Shown in pieces: positions 1-11,994 of a DNA stretch of 64,000 nucleotides; the stretch's first letter is position 1, and every line of letters begins with the position of its first letter. The notes below the pieces were generated by a model. The model saw only the letters and a program-made list of their open reading frames with translations. It did no database searches and was not told the DNA's origin. This DNA comes from Cordilura impudica (taxonomy: Eukaryota; Arthropoda; Insecta; Diptera; Scathophagidae). The position numbers were made by a program, and so were the translations under genes. The stretch is taken from contig OY821520.1 in NCBI GenBank assembly GCA_963682025.1, forward strand, positions 184,710,776-184,774,775, read 5' to 3'.

Positions 1-3
1 GCT

Positions 4-706
4 TAGGGCTTGCAATACTGGATCAAATTTTCAAAACCGATATTTCGGTATCGCAAAAAAGCGAAGCTAGAATGTAAAAAAAAAGAAAAAAATTTAAAAA
101 ACAAGATAATTTTTCATTTAATGTGATCGAGTTTTTTATTAGTTATCACAACGAAGATTCCCAGCTGAAAATTTAAAAAAAAAAAAAAAAACATTCTTGC
201 GCTCCGTAGGGTCATATTTGCCCCAAAAATCACTTTTATTTTTCGTAAAAACCAATTTGTGGAAAACAATTAAAGAAAAATATGAGCCGAAATTAAAATC
301 GCAAAAGAGGGATCGATGGGTAAATTCAAGAAGATCACTAAAAAAAATTCCAGCACAAAGAGTTGAACTATGTGAGATTTAGAGTAATTTGAACAAAACA
401 GGTTCTATTCGTCCCAATGTGCGCCCTCTGAATTGAAGGAAATTTAATGTATCAAAAGGTATGTCTTATTGAACAAAAAACAAACTACTTCAGTAGGGCC
501 ACTCCACCTGTACGTAAATTTCAAAATTATGTTTAATATTTAAACATGACAACACCTAAAAATATGCTAATTAATAAAAATGATATGAATGTTAACTTAT
601 AGCAAAACAAATGAATACCAGATACCGGTATTAACTGGTCATTAATAACGGTATTGAACGTTATTAAAACATGTCGGTTTCCGCGATCCCGGTATTGCAA
701 GCCCTA
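4..706. mobile_element. hAT-like non-autonomous DNA transposon (MITE), ~703 bp
   Basis: The left end (4-21) reads TAGGGCTTGCAATACTGG and the right end (689-706) is its inverse complement with one mismatch, giving an 18-bp terminal inverted repeat. The right flank (707-714) is CTTTTGCT. Only three bases of left flank exist in the window (GCT), and they equal the last three bases of that 8-mer, so an 8-bp target duplication as made by hAT transposases fits but cannot be fully verified. The interior is AT-rich with a poly-A run near 177-190 and has no transposase coding. The short open frames inside are chance frames. It interrupts the mariner remnant that continues at 707. Confidence 0.7.
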
Positions 707-1430
707 CTTTTGCTGTAGAAACCTTAAGGATGCTGAAGAGTTCCTTCGATGAATATGTTAAATCGAAAAACAATTTAACAAATAGTACAATCAGTTCAAA
801 CAAGACAGAGCAATTGCTGAAATCTAGCAGCGCCTCGAACAAGGAAAACATCAATCGATGAACAAGCGGTCAAGGGATAAAGATTTGGTGCAGATATACT
901 TTTGACTGATAATGTGAGATCTTGCTGATACTGTTATTGTTTCAAATTGGTCAGTAAACACTATTTTAAAAGATATTTTGTCAAAACTTTATCGGTTCCA
1001 AAAACGTTCAGTTTTTTTTAATATATCTGTTACAGAACTATCATACTACCGGAATATAATGAAATAAATCATTACTGATGACTGGAAACTTGATCCCGAA
1101 AGAACCGACCAATTAAGAATGTCTTGCAAAAGATGAAGCACGACCGAAAATATCACATCAAATTCGTTCAAAATTCAAGGTTATGTTAATAGTTTTTTTC
1201 GATTATCGCGGTGTGATTCATACTGCATTGGTTTTTCGAGACCATTCCAATTCAGATCGGTCCACAACCACCGTATTCACCAGATTTTGCGATGTGTGCC
1301 TTCTGGTAATTCAGTACACTCAAAACACCATTCAGTTCAGAATAGATTGATCAGATAAAAGCCGAGATTTGAAGGACATTCCACAAATTACGTTTAACAA
1401 CTTTTTCGACGATTGAAAAAAAAAAATTAA
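707..1430 (+). pseudogene. mariner transposase remnant (copy 1), frameshifted and internally deleted
   Basis: Conceptual translation in shifting frames gives mariner-like pieces in the expected order. An N-terminal VETLRMLKSSFDEYV is at ~715-760. A TSIDEQAV-type linker is at ~840-860. A helix-turn-helix-like DLADTV...SVNTILKDIL is at ~915-975. KVMLIVFFDYRGVIHTALV is at ~1180-1240. PPYSPDFAMCAFW, around the third catalytic Asp, is at ~1266-1305. RDLKDIPQITFNNFFDD is at ~1365-1418. The segment that should carry the second catalytic Asp, between the VFFD block and PPYSPD, is deleted. Stops and frameshifts make it dead. The hAT-like element lies at its 5' side, so the start of the gene lies left of the window. 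Confidence 0.75.
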
Positions 1431-2680
1431 AGTGATATGGAAGAAAAAATTTATTTCATTTTCAACAAAGTAGTATGGGAATTTTACACCCTTTTATTGT
1501 GTACCGAAAAATTTTATGATAATTTGTATATGTCGCATGAAGAGTGTCATAGGGCCTCAAAATGTGGTGTAAATGATCTTAAATTTGATACTCATATACA
1601 TATATATAGAAAACATTGATTCAAATGTGGAGAAATAAAAAAGTATCGATATCAAAACCCTCAGTTTTCATCCAAAATTTTAGATAAGGTCAAAAGGTCC
1701 TGAGAGCGCCAAACAGGGGCCTCCCCTTTTAGTTAGTTAAGGTAGAACATTTGTAGAAATTTTTAATTATTTCTAAGGGGATGAATTAAACCCTTTTAAT
1801 TTACTAAGGCGATAAATAATTATAAAAGTTCCCTCAATAATCATTTCCTAAATTTTTCGTTTCAACTGACTTTTAAGGCTAAGGTTTTAGTTGTAGAGGC
1901 CAATCTTTCCTCCAACTCCCTATTTAATAAACTCTAAGATTAAAGAAAATCATGTGAAATATTTAAAAGATGATTTGGAATATATTAACAGCCAAAGTGA
2001 TAATTCAAATACCCGTCAAAACTATTTCAGATTAAAAGCGGATATATTCGAGATACCTACATAAATATAAAAATAAAAATAAACATATTTTTTGCCAAAA
2101 TTTATGACAAATAAGTTTAAAGTGCTGATTTTCAAAACACACTGTTACCTTATGTAGCAATTATTTGTAACATTCCACCGTAGACGTTTATAATATCATT
2201 TTAAAACTACTACAAAATTTAGTCATAAAGAAATATTTTCATCTCATCAAAAAATCATTACATTTTAATAATGTAAAACACAACGTAAACTCCTCCACAT
2301 ATCAAATATATACAGAGAGACAAATAGACGGACAGACAGAACGACATACAACTACCAAACTTATACTAAGCATTATAAGCACATGTAAGCATATATGCCA
2401 CATTAAATACTTATAGACATACCATCATAATATGTATGAATATACGAAAATATATGTGTGTGTATATATGGAGCTTTATGGCCATTACAAATACATGCTG
2501 CCAATATCACATACATCCGTATGCCCACAAGGGGATCAATAAACTTGCAATAATATGAAATGTTTGCAACAAATAAGATTCATATTGCTGAAATGGTTTT
2601 GAATTTCTTTGCTGTTTTCTTTTTCACCTACAAATGGGGTTTCACATGTAATCTTAAAGCAATTTCCATAAATGGTAACG

Positions 2681-2702
2681 CACACACACACACACACACA
2701 CA
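2681..2702. repeat. (CA)n microsatellite, about 11 copies
   Basis: Uninterrupted CA dinucleotides are followed by CATTCACATTACCATGG. The run is flanked by ordinary AT-rich DNA. Confidence 0.95.
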
Positions 2703-3327
2703 TTCACATTACCATGGCTGTTTGTATAAAGTATCTAACAAATATGAAAATTCTTATATTTGCTGGGTGTAAATTCAGAACACATAAACGCCATATAAAT
2801 CAGATTTATTATTTTGATTCCATATTTGATTTTTTGTATTTGTGTTTTCTTTTGCACTCAAGAGTAGCGCCAAGAACCGTGATACGCGAGTGATTTTTTT
2901 CTTCAGTTAATAGTATCGCTATGGTTAAGAGGAATTTTATTTGTGTGTGAATTGAAAGAAACACAATTTGTTTAATAAATATTTGAAGGTTCACCAGTGA
3001 ACAATTGGGATCTATTTAGAAGAAATTTTTGGAAAAGAATATTTAGAAAAAATCCAAGCAATTTTCTTAAATACTTTGAATGAAGAGATTAAAAACATTT
3101 GACAATAAAATATTTTCTAACGTCTAGAGATTTTATTTCAATCAAAATTATTTCGAAACTTTCAAAAACCTTATAATAAAAATAAAATCGTTCAGTTAAG
3201 AAATTTATTTTTTAAATAAAAAAAAATATGTAAATTAGAACTGATTTTAAATAAAATAGTAGTATTGTTTAAAAACATTTGGGAATTGTTTTTCAATTAA
3301 AAATAATTAGATTAATTAAAATTATTA

Positions 3328-3360
3328 ATTGAAAATTTTAATTCATTTAAAATTTTCAAT
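3328..3360. repeat. perfect 14-bp inverted repeat, 5-base loop
   Basis: ATTGAAAATTTTAA at 3328-3341 is exactly complementary to 3347-3360, with loop TTCAT. It sits in a locally palindromic AT-rich stretch (3285-3365) and is a hairpin candidate of unknown origin. Confidence 0.8.
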
Positions 3361-3508
3361 CAAAATAATTGTTGTCTCTTTTCGTTGACAAAACTGGAGC
3401 AGAGTAGCAAAGATTCGAATTTAACACCAATAAAGGGTGTTTTCTTAAAGGTTCATAACTTTAAGTTCGAAACACAGCTGTTACAGCCGACTTAACAGCT
3501 GATTATTG

Positions 3509-4282
3509 TTATACCCTATATCACTATGTGGTTTGGGTATAATAACTTTGTGCTGCTGTTTGTAACTACCAAAAATATTTGACCTAGACTAATCTTTTAT
3601 TATACCGATCAACCGATCAAGAATCACTTTCTGAGTCGATTTAGCGATGTCCGTCCGTCCGTCTCTCCGTCTGTCCGTCTGTGTATCCATGTACACCTTG
3701 TAATTAAACTACAGGTCGCAAATATGAACATATTTTAATGACATTTGGTATATAAGCTTTGATCGACCATAGGATGAACGCTATTGAAACTGGCGAAATT
3801 CCGTTGATGTTCAGACCTAGTCCTAATACAAATAACCACTATGAAATCGACTTAAATTGCCAAAAGATCAAAATTATAATATAGCTCTCGGTCAAATTGG
3901 GTTTGTGTCAGTTCATTACATCCATTTATCAGTTATCCAAAAATAAACCCCATATAAGGCTGCTTCTCGATTTTCACTTAAATCTATCAAAAAAACAAAA
4001 ATATTGCATAGTTTTTTCTCAAATTTTGTTTGTGTATAATTTTTCAAAATATATGTGACTTTACCAAATATGGTCAGGATCGGTCCATTTTTCGACCTAG
4101 TCCCCATATGAATATAGCTTCCGATATGAGGTTTTTCGTTTCTGCAGCCAATAAAATCAATAACAATGCCACTCAAACTTGGTTTATGCTTATTTTCTAT
4201 ATCCAATTAGTTGGACCGAAGAGTTATGGTATAGGGCCATGTATAGGGTATCGTATAGTCGGTCTAGACCGAGACAATTGAA
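3509..4282 (+). mobile_element. HINE-A copy A: near full-length Helentron-associated (DINE-1-like) element
   Basis: It begins TTATACCCTATATCACTATG and soon gives GGGTATAA, a 5' subterminal inverted pair. The core GAGTCGATTTAGCGATGTCC is followed by a (GTCY)n run at ~3648-3682. The body carries repeated TAGTCCCCATAT-type blocks. The 3' end has GGGTATCGTATAGTCGGTCT followed by AGACCGA, half of the family's terminal palindrome, and the final bases are diverged. GTCY core plus terminal hairpin is the DINE-1/Helentron signature known from Drosophila. The open frames inside are not genes: the element is non-autonomous. Confidence 0.75.
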
Positions 4283-4558
4283 CACCTGGAAATCAACATT
4301 CGACGGCCGCAAATGCTGCGAAAAATGTGTGAAAACTGAAGTTCTAGATTGCATCATGTACGCGCCAGCCATGGCTTCCACTTGCCCCAAGTAGTCTTTA
4401 GGCCTTAATGGCATAAAATTGTTTATCCAATAAAGCCAGTCTAGTTTATATTAGAAATGCTCATTTTTTGCTTTATTTTAATTTGACGTCTGCAGCCCTA
4501 AAAAACACTTGTTACCTGTATGTTTTTATTTTCTTTTTAGATAGAAGTTGGAAAACCA

Positions 4559-4891
4559 ATGCCGTTTTCTTTTCTGACAAAAAATGTCGCATTTTATTTG
4601 CACTTTTTTGGAAAAATTTATTTTTTTGTATATTCGGAATTAGGAGCAACCTTATCTTACACATTAAATGAAAGATCTCGAAGTTCTGTCTTCACAAAAT
4701 GCTTAAAATTTTTTTTATTATCCTCTTTTAAGTCGTAGTGTGAAAATATTCATAAAAGGGGAACAATGGGGAAATTTTCTGGTGTGTAAGATAAGGTTGC
4801 TCTTAATTCAGAATATATATAAAAAAAATACATTTTTCGAAAAAAAGTGCAAATAAAATGTGACATTTTTTCCCAGAAAAGAAAACGGCAT
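4559..4891. mobile_element. foldback element with ~106-bp arms
   Basis: The left arm (4559-4664) begins ATGCCGTTTTCTTTTCTG and runs through AGCAACCTTATCTTACAC. The right arm (4784-4891) is its imperfect inverse complement, ending AGAAAACGGCAT. The loop is ~119 bp. The arms align over essentially their whole length with scattered substitutions and small length differences. No transposase is encoded, and the 67-codon frame overlapping the left arm is incidental. Its transcript would fold into a long hairpin. Confidence 0.8.
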
Positions 4892-5060
4892 AATAGTCGA
4901 TAACTGCAAGGAAAATGCCAAACGTTCGAGGATTTTTCGTAAGATATTTAAATTTGACACAAGAAATTTTTAGTCGATTTTTTTAAAATCTGACATTCCA
5001 CAAAAGTCTAGTTTATTAATTTGAAACTAGGAGGAGAAATAATCCATGAAATTTAAAAAA

Positions 5061-5456
5061 AAGTAAGGAAATTATATTCGATCTGCACCGACTATGCGAT
5101 ACCGTATACTATGCGTTTAGAGAATTGGTCTTAGGTCCAATTAACCGGGCATAGAAAATAAGCATAAACCAAATCTGAGTGGATTTTTCTTAATTTTTTG
5201 CCTGCAGATCTGAAAAAGTTTATATTGGACAACTGATTAATGGATGTAATAAGCATACTCAAATAAACCCAATAAGACCGAGATTCATATGAAAATTTGA
5301 ATCTTAAAGCAAGTTGATCTCATGGGGGTCATTTTCGTGGGGACTAGGTCTGAACATACACCGATTTTCACCAATTTCAATTCCGTTTATCCTATGTCAG
5401 ATAGAAGCTCATATACCAAATTTCATTAAAATATATTTTTATTTGCGACCAGGTTT
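5061..5456 (-). mobile_element. HINE-A copy B, truncated
   Basis: Read on the minus strand, the element's 3' end lies at the left (AAGTAAGGAAATTATA, then a diverged palindrome and CGATACCGTATACTATGCG). The body blocks follow rightwards to ATTTGCGACC near 5450, where homology stops. The (GTCY)n core and the 5' end are missing. Confidence 0.7.
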
Positions 5457-6471
5457 TAAAACTTCTTCGATTAATCGAATAAATAATGGTTAAATAGACT
5501 AATTTCAAAATGTTCCAGAAAATTTTTTAAAAATTAAAAACAATTCAAACCAATGAACATAAAATCTAAATTAAAATAAATTGCAAATATAATTTATTTA
5601 TTTACTCTTTTTTTTAAGTAAGTTTTTAGAACTTAAAAAATTAAAAAACTATTGGAACCCACAAACAGAAAAAAACTTTAAATAAATTGGACTCATATAT
5701 TAAATAATTATTATCATTTAAGTGGACCACCCCGTTTAAATTGTTAATTTAATTAACGATTTTGATGTATGCTTAACATTTGTTAATGCCTAATATTTTT
5801 AGAAACAGAAAAAGTTTTAATTCAATTTATAAACTCTTGTTTAAATGGAGTTAGGTATAATTATTTGTGTCTCAACTACTGACAGGTTTAATTTTTATCC
5901 GAGTTCCATATTTTTTTTGAAAGCTAGTGAAAATCTCTTCATAACCAAAGGAAAGCAATTTTGTGTATTGAAAAAAGAATTTTGTATTTTCACTAGACAC
6001 AACATAAAATTCCCGAGTTTTTAACTCATATTAAAAAAATATCAAACACAAAAAGTTGAACTTATAAAAACATGTCTAAACGTTTACAAGATACTTATTT
6101 GTTTAACAAAATATGCGCCTCGTCTGTAGCTTTAGTATTGTTCGAAATTTCGTTTTTAAAGTTTTGTAAGTTGTTTTTGTTTATTTTCACTACCGATTTG
6201 GGGAGAAATAAATCGATTGTCAAAAGAATCATGTACATTAATATCTTAACTTATTGCACTATTTATAACAAGTATAAATAAAATACTTGAAAAGTAAACA
6301 ATCTGATATCCTCAATACTAAGCTTTTACAGCCAACACACAGAATTTTTTGAGTTTTTTTTTTTAGGTATCTCTATATTTTAGGTAATATATTGGCGCAA
6401 CGATGTCCAATATACCCCTTTTTAAATACAAGCCTGCTCGAAACAAAGGAAAGCAGTAATATCCAAAGATT
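5457..6471. other. AT-rich non-coding spacer
   Basis: I see no gene or recognised element. A 69-codon open frame at 6072-6281 has no family resemblance and is consistent with chance. Confidence 0.55.
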
Positions 6472-6582
6472 AAAATGGACAAGGATCAAGAATATATACA
6501 TTTTATAGTCGCAAATTCGATGCGTTACAAATGGAATGTCAAACAGATATATGCCATCTGCACAATGGTGTGGAGGGTATAG
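6472..6582 (-). mobile_element. HINE-B fragment (5' end region)
   Basis: The blocks GGACAAGGATCAAGAATATAT, GATGCGTTACAAATGGAATG and GTGTGGAGGGTATAGA match, in order, the 5' part of the second Helentron-associated family seen at 61495-61655 and 48405 onward. The same block order occurs in Drosophila DINE-1-type elements. It is a minus-strand 5' fragment only. Confidence 0.6.
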
Positions 6583-6654
6583 AAATCAGAAGAGTTTTAT
6601 GCAGTAGCGCTACAAAATATTTTTATATTGCAAAATAATTTGTTTTGAAGATCC

Positions 6655-7092
6655 GATTTAGAGAAAAATCGTTCGCTTAAAGTTGAGGTAGGTGATAGAT
6701 TAATGAAAATTAGCAGAATCCAGCGCTCGAAATTCGAGTGCAATTTCTAGGCAGCTTTACTTTTAAACTTAGCCAATTCACAAACCTACACTTTTATGGT
6801 TTATTATTATTGTGAATGAAGATAACAAACCCATTAGCAAACCCTTTAACAAATTTAATAAAACACACATAGCATATGTATAATTTTATGTATGTGTAAG
6901 TAGCAACTTTAAATGCAATTTACTCAAAATAAAGAAAAAAAACTTTAAAATTTGTAAATCTGCAAAACGGCTAAAAAGAATTGCCTTTCAAATAATATAC
7001 GGTTGGTCAAAATCGGGATAAAACGGTAGAACAAAACATCGGTCACAAGAAATCGCCTAGTCTATTAATATTACAGATATAAAAAATCATAT
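6655..7092 (+). repeat. dispersed repeat R1, copy 1
   Basis: About 430 bp shared with 42050-42478 in opposite orientation. Diagnostic blocks are the (A/T)GCAAAACGGCTAAAAAGAA region, AATCGGGATAAAACGGTAG, AACAAAACATC, and CACAAGAAATCGCCTAG near the right end. The upstream parts (CGCTCGAAATTCGAGTGCAA; ACACATAGCATATGT) also match with indels. It has no coding potential. The family is unknown to me; a MITE or the terminal region of a larger transposon is possible. Confidence 0.75.
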
Positions 7093-7146
7093 CCACATGA
7101 TGGATATGATTTTTCTGTTATGTAGGAAGTGTTTATATACATATGT

Positions 7147-7750
7147 AAATTAAAAATTAAAAATTAAAAATTAAAAATTAAAAATTAAAAATTAAAAATT
7201 AAAAATTAAAAATTAAAAATTAAAAATTAAAAATTAAAAATTAAAAATTAAAAATTAAAAATTAAAAATTAAAAATTAAAAATTAAAAATTAAAAATTAA
7301 AAATTAAAAATTAAAAATTAAAAATTAAAAATTAAAAATTAAAAATTAAAAATTAAGAATTAAAAATTAAAAATTAAAAATTAAAAATTAAAAATTAAAA
7401 ATTAAAAATTAAAAATTAAAAATTAAAAATTAAAAATTAAAAATTAAAAATTAAAAATTAAAAATTAAAAATTAAAAATTAAAAATTAAAAATTAAAAAT
7501 TAAAAATTAAAAATTAAAAATTAAAAATTAAAAATTAAAAATTAGAAATTAAAAATTAAAAATTAAAAATTAAAAATTAAAAATTAAAAATTAAAAATTA
7601 AAAATTAAAAATTAAAAATTAAAAATTAAAAATTAAAAATTAAAAATTAAAAATTAAAAATTAAAAATTAAAAATTAAAAATTAAAAATTAAAAATTAAA
7701 AATTAAAAATTAAAAATTAAAAATTAAAAATTAAAAATTAAAAATTAAAA
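7147..7750. repeat. (AAAAATT)n tandem array, ~86 copies
   Basis: A 7-bp unit is repeated for ~604 bp with almost no variation. I noticed only two single-base changes (G at 7357 and at 7545). It grades at 7751-7778 into degenerate units. The very low divergence suggests recent expansion or ongoing slippage. Confidence 0.95.
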
Positions 7751-7904
7751 ACTAAGAATCAAAAATTAAATATTAAAAGTTTAAATTTCTATATTTAGTT
7801 TCTTACATGTATTATTATGTATTTTTTTTTTTTTTTGTATTATATGTAATGCAGATAAAAATAAAATAATAATAATTATTTTATAATTATCAGCCAAGAA
7901 TCAT

Positions 7905-8051
7905 TTGAATTTTGGTATTCGGAATTGATGTTTCAGTATCGGCAAAGTTTAAAAGTTGTAGTCGTACTCGACATTGGGTGAATATACAGCTTAAGACTCA
8001 GGTGGAGGGTATCAAAAAATTCGGCACAGCCGAAATTAACACTCTTACTTG
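7905..8051 (+). mobile_element. HINE-B-type 3' end with terminal hairpin
   Basis: GGAGGGTATCAAAAAATTCG leads into ATTCGGCACAGCCGAAAT, a hairpin with 7-bp arms TTCGGC..GCCGAA and loop ACA. It is followed by TAACACTCTTACTTGTT. The same ending recurs at 51385-51450. A hairpin followed by CTTACTTG also closes the HINE-A family, so this is interpreted as a related element's 3' terminus. The 5' limit is unclear. Confidence 0.6.
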
Positions 8052-8084
8052 TTCATTTTGCATTTTCTTTTTTTATTTTTGGTT

Positions 8085-8226
8085 TTTCATTTTTAGTTTT
8101 TTATCTTTCATTTTAATTTTTTATTTTTAATTTTTCAATTTTATTTTTCATTTATTATTTAACATTTTTTATTTTTCATTTTTCGTTTCTTATTTTTAAT
8201 TATTTATTTTTCGTTTTTCATTTTCA
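8085..8226. repeat. degenerate T-rich tandem repeat (TTTTTMATT-like)
   Basis: It consists of short T-runs separated by CATT, AATT or CGTT. It resembles, in opposite orientation, a decayed version of the (AAAAATT)n array 340 bp upstream. Relationship to that array is unproven. Confidence 0.6.
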
Positions 8227-8235
8227 AACCGGTTA

Positions 8236-8293
8236 TTACACCAATACAATCATAAGTCACACCGATTTTGTCTTACGTCTCACATATTACGCT
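8236..8293 (+). repeat. dispersed repeat R2, copy 1
   Basis: CATAAGTCACACCGATTTTG and CTTACGTCTCACA match 40332-40385 (CATAAGTCACACCGATTTGT, CTTACGGCTCACA) in the same orientation over ~50 bp. Origin unknown. Confidence 0.65.
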
Positions 8294-8934
8294 GTTTTTG
8301 TGATTTTATTGTGAAATAGAAATTTACACCCCTGAGCGTATAGATGATTACACATCAAAAATAGTGTATTCACCAGGCATCGAAATAAAGAAAATATAAA
8401 AAAAAAAAAATTAAATGAAATGTTTTAATTGTACAATACAAACTTTGTCGGAAAATATTCATATCAATAAGTCTCAGTAAGTCGTAAAGAAGCAGGACAG
8501 GGCAATCTAGTAACTATCAAAACACATATCGAAACAGTGTTTTTTTTTAATTTACTTACAAAAAATTGGAAAGCGTAAACAATTGACCGCCTGAGAAGCA
8601 ACATACCTAAAAATTTATTTAGTGATCTAAATTTTCGATATATTTAATACAATATTATCTTTTAGGAAAATTTGCGACCATTGTAAGCAAATAACCACAT
8701 AAGAATGTGCATTTACAGATTCGTATTTATTTATTTTTTTTATCATGTTATATACTTTAATTATTTTTTTTTTTATCATTAAAAATAAATATGTATATAA
8801 TAAATTTAGGAATTTAAATGTTATGTCTTTTTAATTTTTCTGCAACTATTTATGCATTTCAAATGGGCGACCCGATAAATGGTGGCTCAAATTAATACAA
8901 AAAATTGATTTCCGTGGTATCAACTAAATATTAT
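8294..8934. other. AT-rich non-coding spacer
   Basis: Poly-A and poly-T runs and no recognisable gene. Confidence 0.5.
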
Positions 8935-9085
8935 ACTCATACGATCGAATTTATAAATATCAGTTGCTTTATACTTCGTATAGTAATTTTAATTTAGTAA
9001 ATACAACAGAATAATGTGATAGATAGTACATTGCGCTAGGAAAATTCAGATGGCAACAAATTCGGTAGCCGTAACTCTAGGGCAT
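8935..9085 (+). repeat. dispersed repeat R3, copy 1
   Basis: ACTTCGTATAGTAATTTTAA, ACAACAGAATAATGTGAT and GGCAACAAATTCGGTAGCC match 13295-13440 in the same orientation with indels. Probably a non-autonomous transposon terminus, but the type is unresolved. Confidence 0.6.
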
Positions 9086-11994
9086 GTCGTGAGTGATTAT
9101 ATGTAATATCAATCTAACCTTATGAAGCTTTAAGGTATGATATTTCACAATTTAAGAGATCAGAGAGATACTAAGTAGCAACGACCACAATGTCCTAAAA
9201 CATATTCTGGAGAGAAAATATTCGATGTTCTCAAACTTCTCTACAACCATATAAAGTTTGACGCGACGCTGAGGTTTTCAGCTTGTCTTCTATTAGGCAG
9301 TTTCCATTTGTAAGCGCCACTACCATTTTTGACTCAAACATGGCCAATTTCTTTCTTAATCATACTAATTAATTCATTAGCCCATCTATGAATTGTTACG
9401 CGTGCAAAGCATGCAATTCCCTCCCATATCTAAGATATTAACAGTTTTGCTATATATTAATTGTTTACTGATATATTTATATCAGTATTGAAGCATTTTC
9501 AATGAAAATTTCTAATATAATTTTATTATGTTAAAATAAGACTTCTAATAGCTTCTTCAAATGTTTACTGGGTTATTTAAATAGCAGTGGTTAGATGAAT
9601 TTCAGTGCGAACAAATGAGTAGCGGTTAGCGATATTGCAACACATAATGTCTTGCATATTTCATGATTACATGTGGTGTAAATGGCTAAAATGTCATGTA
9701 CTATTTGTCTGGATTTAAAATATATATTTTTTTTGCTTTTGTGATATATTACATAGGTTTTCTTTGCTTTTTTTTTTTACTTATTTCACTGTAAAAAGGC
9801 CTGATCAAAATGACATATTGCAAAACATTCCCACATACATGTTATGGGATATCCAACAAAAATAAAAATAAAGTGGAGGTTAATATGGCGCATATTAAAT
9901 TAGACAAGTAAGTAGACAATCAACTAAATATGCGAAAACTATAAGTACAAGTGTATTTAATACTGGGTTCTAGCTAACATTTGCTACAAATTGCTTATTT
10001 ATGAAAAAAAATATATATATGTGCTAAACAAGAAAATGTGGGAATATTACAATGTTGCCTGCTACTCATCATGAGAGGATATAACTTTGTATCAACTGTT
10101 GTTTTCCAAAATCAAATGAAAAACAAAAAACAACAACAACAATAACAAGAAATGTGGCGGTTCAACCACAGTCATACTCAGCATATTGTACTAAATATGT
10201 AACGAAGCATAAGTGCGTTTACTAGTTGTGGTCGCTTGAGTCGACACACCACTATTGTTCTAATACACTCAAAATGAAAAATCAGTAAATATATTTCACA
10301 AAATATTAGAATTTTAGATAAAAAAAGAGATTTTCATTCGTTGTTAAATGAAACACTTAACAATGTGTACATTTTTTGTTTAATTTTGCAATATTTTTTT
10401 AAGTTTTACTTAATTGTCACTATTTATTTATTTATTTTTCTTTTTAGTGTAGAATAAAACATCATGACGTTAGAGAACTTGTATAAACTTGTCGAGGTTA
10501 AAAAGTGTTAAAAAATGCATGTTATAAACGAATACAATTCCTAGTTAAAATAGAAGCACTGCCAAGTATGGGGTGACCCAATAAGAGTGCACGATTCAAT
10601 TTAAAAATAAAACGAATTTTTTGTTTTTGAGCGAGTGATAATATTTTTGAGCATTGTAAAGTAGAGAAGTTCCGAATATGTATGGAACTAAAAATTCGCC
10701 ATATGGACGCCTCGGCTCTGAACATAGGCCCTTGCTCTTTTTATGAAACTTATCTTTTTATGAAAAACTACGTTATCGATGGCGTGTTGGATCTCAGCCT
10801 TGAGCTCACGAATTGTTTTTGAGTCACCCTTTAGGTCTACACAAAATCAATGAAATACTAAAGTTTTTCAAAAACAAAAATTTCCAAAAAAAAAAAATAA
10901 AAAATAAGAATTAAAAACTTCGTTTATTTCATTTAATTTCTAAACTAATTTGCATTAAAAAAAATATTATTTATATCATACAATGAAATTCTTTAATTTT
11001 CAAAAAGAAAACAAAATTCTAAAAAAATTTGTAAAATTTCCTCAAAAATGCCGTTACTACGTTTTACACTTACAACAAAGAGTTTTTCAAAATTCATTTC
11101 TAAACTAATTTGCATTAAAAAGGCATTTACTATGAACACAAATTTGCTTCTTTTAAAATATTTATCAAATTAAATTGTTAGAACGCACATTAAACAAATT
11201 TATAGCCATCCCAAGCCCCAAATTTAAAACCAAAAAACCAATCACGCACTGACAATCGTTTTTCACATACCAAATGAAAATAGATTTAAAAAAAAAACAT
11301 TAAAATGTCAATAGAATTCAGCTCAAGGATACTTAAACATTTTGCAAAACAATGTCATGAATCACTAACGAAAGGCAAATGTTCTTTAACGCTTGAACAT
11401 CGCTCAACTAACGATTCCTAACAAGTTTTTTGTATACATACATAAGTATATTTATGTAATTTAACAATGGAATTTTTCATCATGACACAAAAAAAGAGAA
11501 ACTTTGGCATATTGTTAACAAGCCAGTCAGTTAGTCAAGCCAGCCAGGCAAACAACCAGTATGTTTTGAAATACAAATAATTCGAACAAAAATGTTGCTG
11601 TACAAAAGGCTCAAAAGTGTTGTTAAATAGTTCCATACAAAAAAAAATTATTTTATAATGAAAAATTAGTTTTTCTTTTTGTGCAAGATAAAACCAAATT
11701 CATTCTGCTGCCCTTAACAATATTGTTACCAATTTCATGCATAATACTTGAGGCTTTGCTTAGGTCAGCATTTTTTAATGCTTCCATTTAATTTTATATG
11801 AATTGCTCGTTTGATTCTAAATAATAAACTTTTTAGATCAAATTGGTTTTTTTTGTACAAAACCTGCATAGTTATCATTTGAAAAACTACACATTGAAAG
11901 AACTTGGCGCAGAAAAACGTAGAAACGCATTATGTAGTTATTATATGAAATCAAATTTTGTGCCAGAAGTAGCTTTTATTGAAAAATACAGTTC
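9086..11994. other. non-coding spacer with a 26-bp direct repeat
   Basis: No gene recognised. TTTCTAAACTAATTTGCATT followed by AAAA occurs at about 10937-10960 and 11097-11120, a short direct duplication. The open frame at 10522-10725 (minus) has no recognisable family. Confidence 0.5.

Larger units (their letters stand above)
1431..3508. other. AT-rich non-coding spacer
   Basis: I recognise no gene. Short open frames of 60-73 codons here are of chance length for AT-rich DNA and lack family resemblance. The stretch contains the CA microsatellite at 2681-2702 and the hairpin at 3328-3360, listed separately. Confidence 0.6.

Noticed and set aside
2560..2893. Two open frames across the CA microsatellite giving a His-Thr repeat protein
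   Set aside because: The HTHTHT stretch is the microsatellite in translation and the rest has no similarity.
3916..4414. Four overlapping open frames of 70-96 codons
   Set aside because: All lie in HINE-A copy A and recur as similar frames in other copies (56158-56424, 58994-59281); they reflect the non-coding repeat.
7147..7750. AAAAATT array as telomeric DNA
   Set aside because: Flies lack a telomerase-type short repeat, and the unit is not TTAGG-like; the array is interstitial between ordinary transposon sequences.
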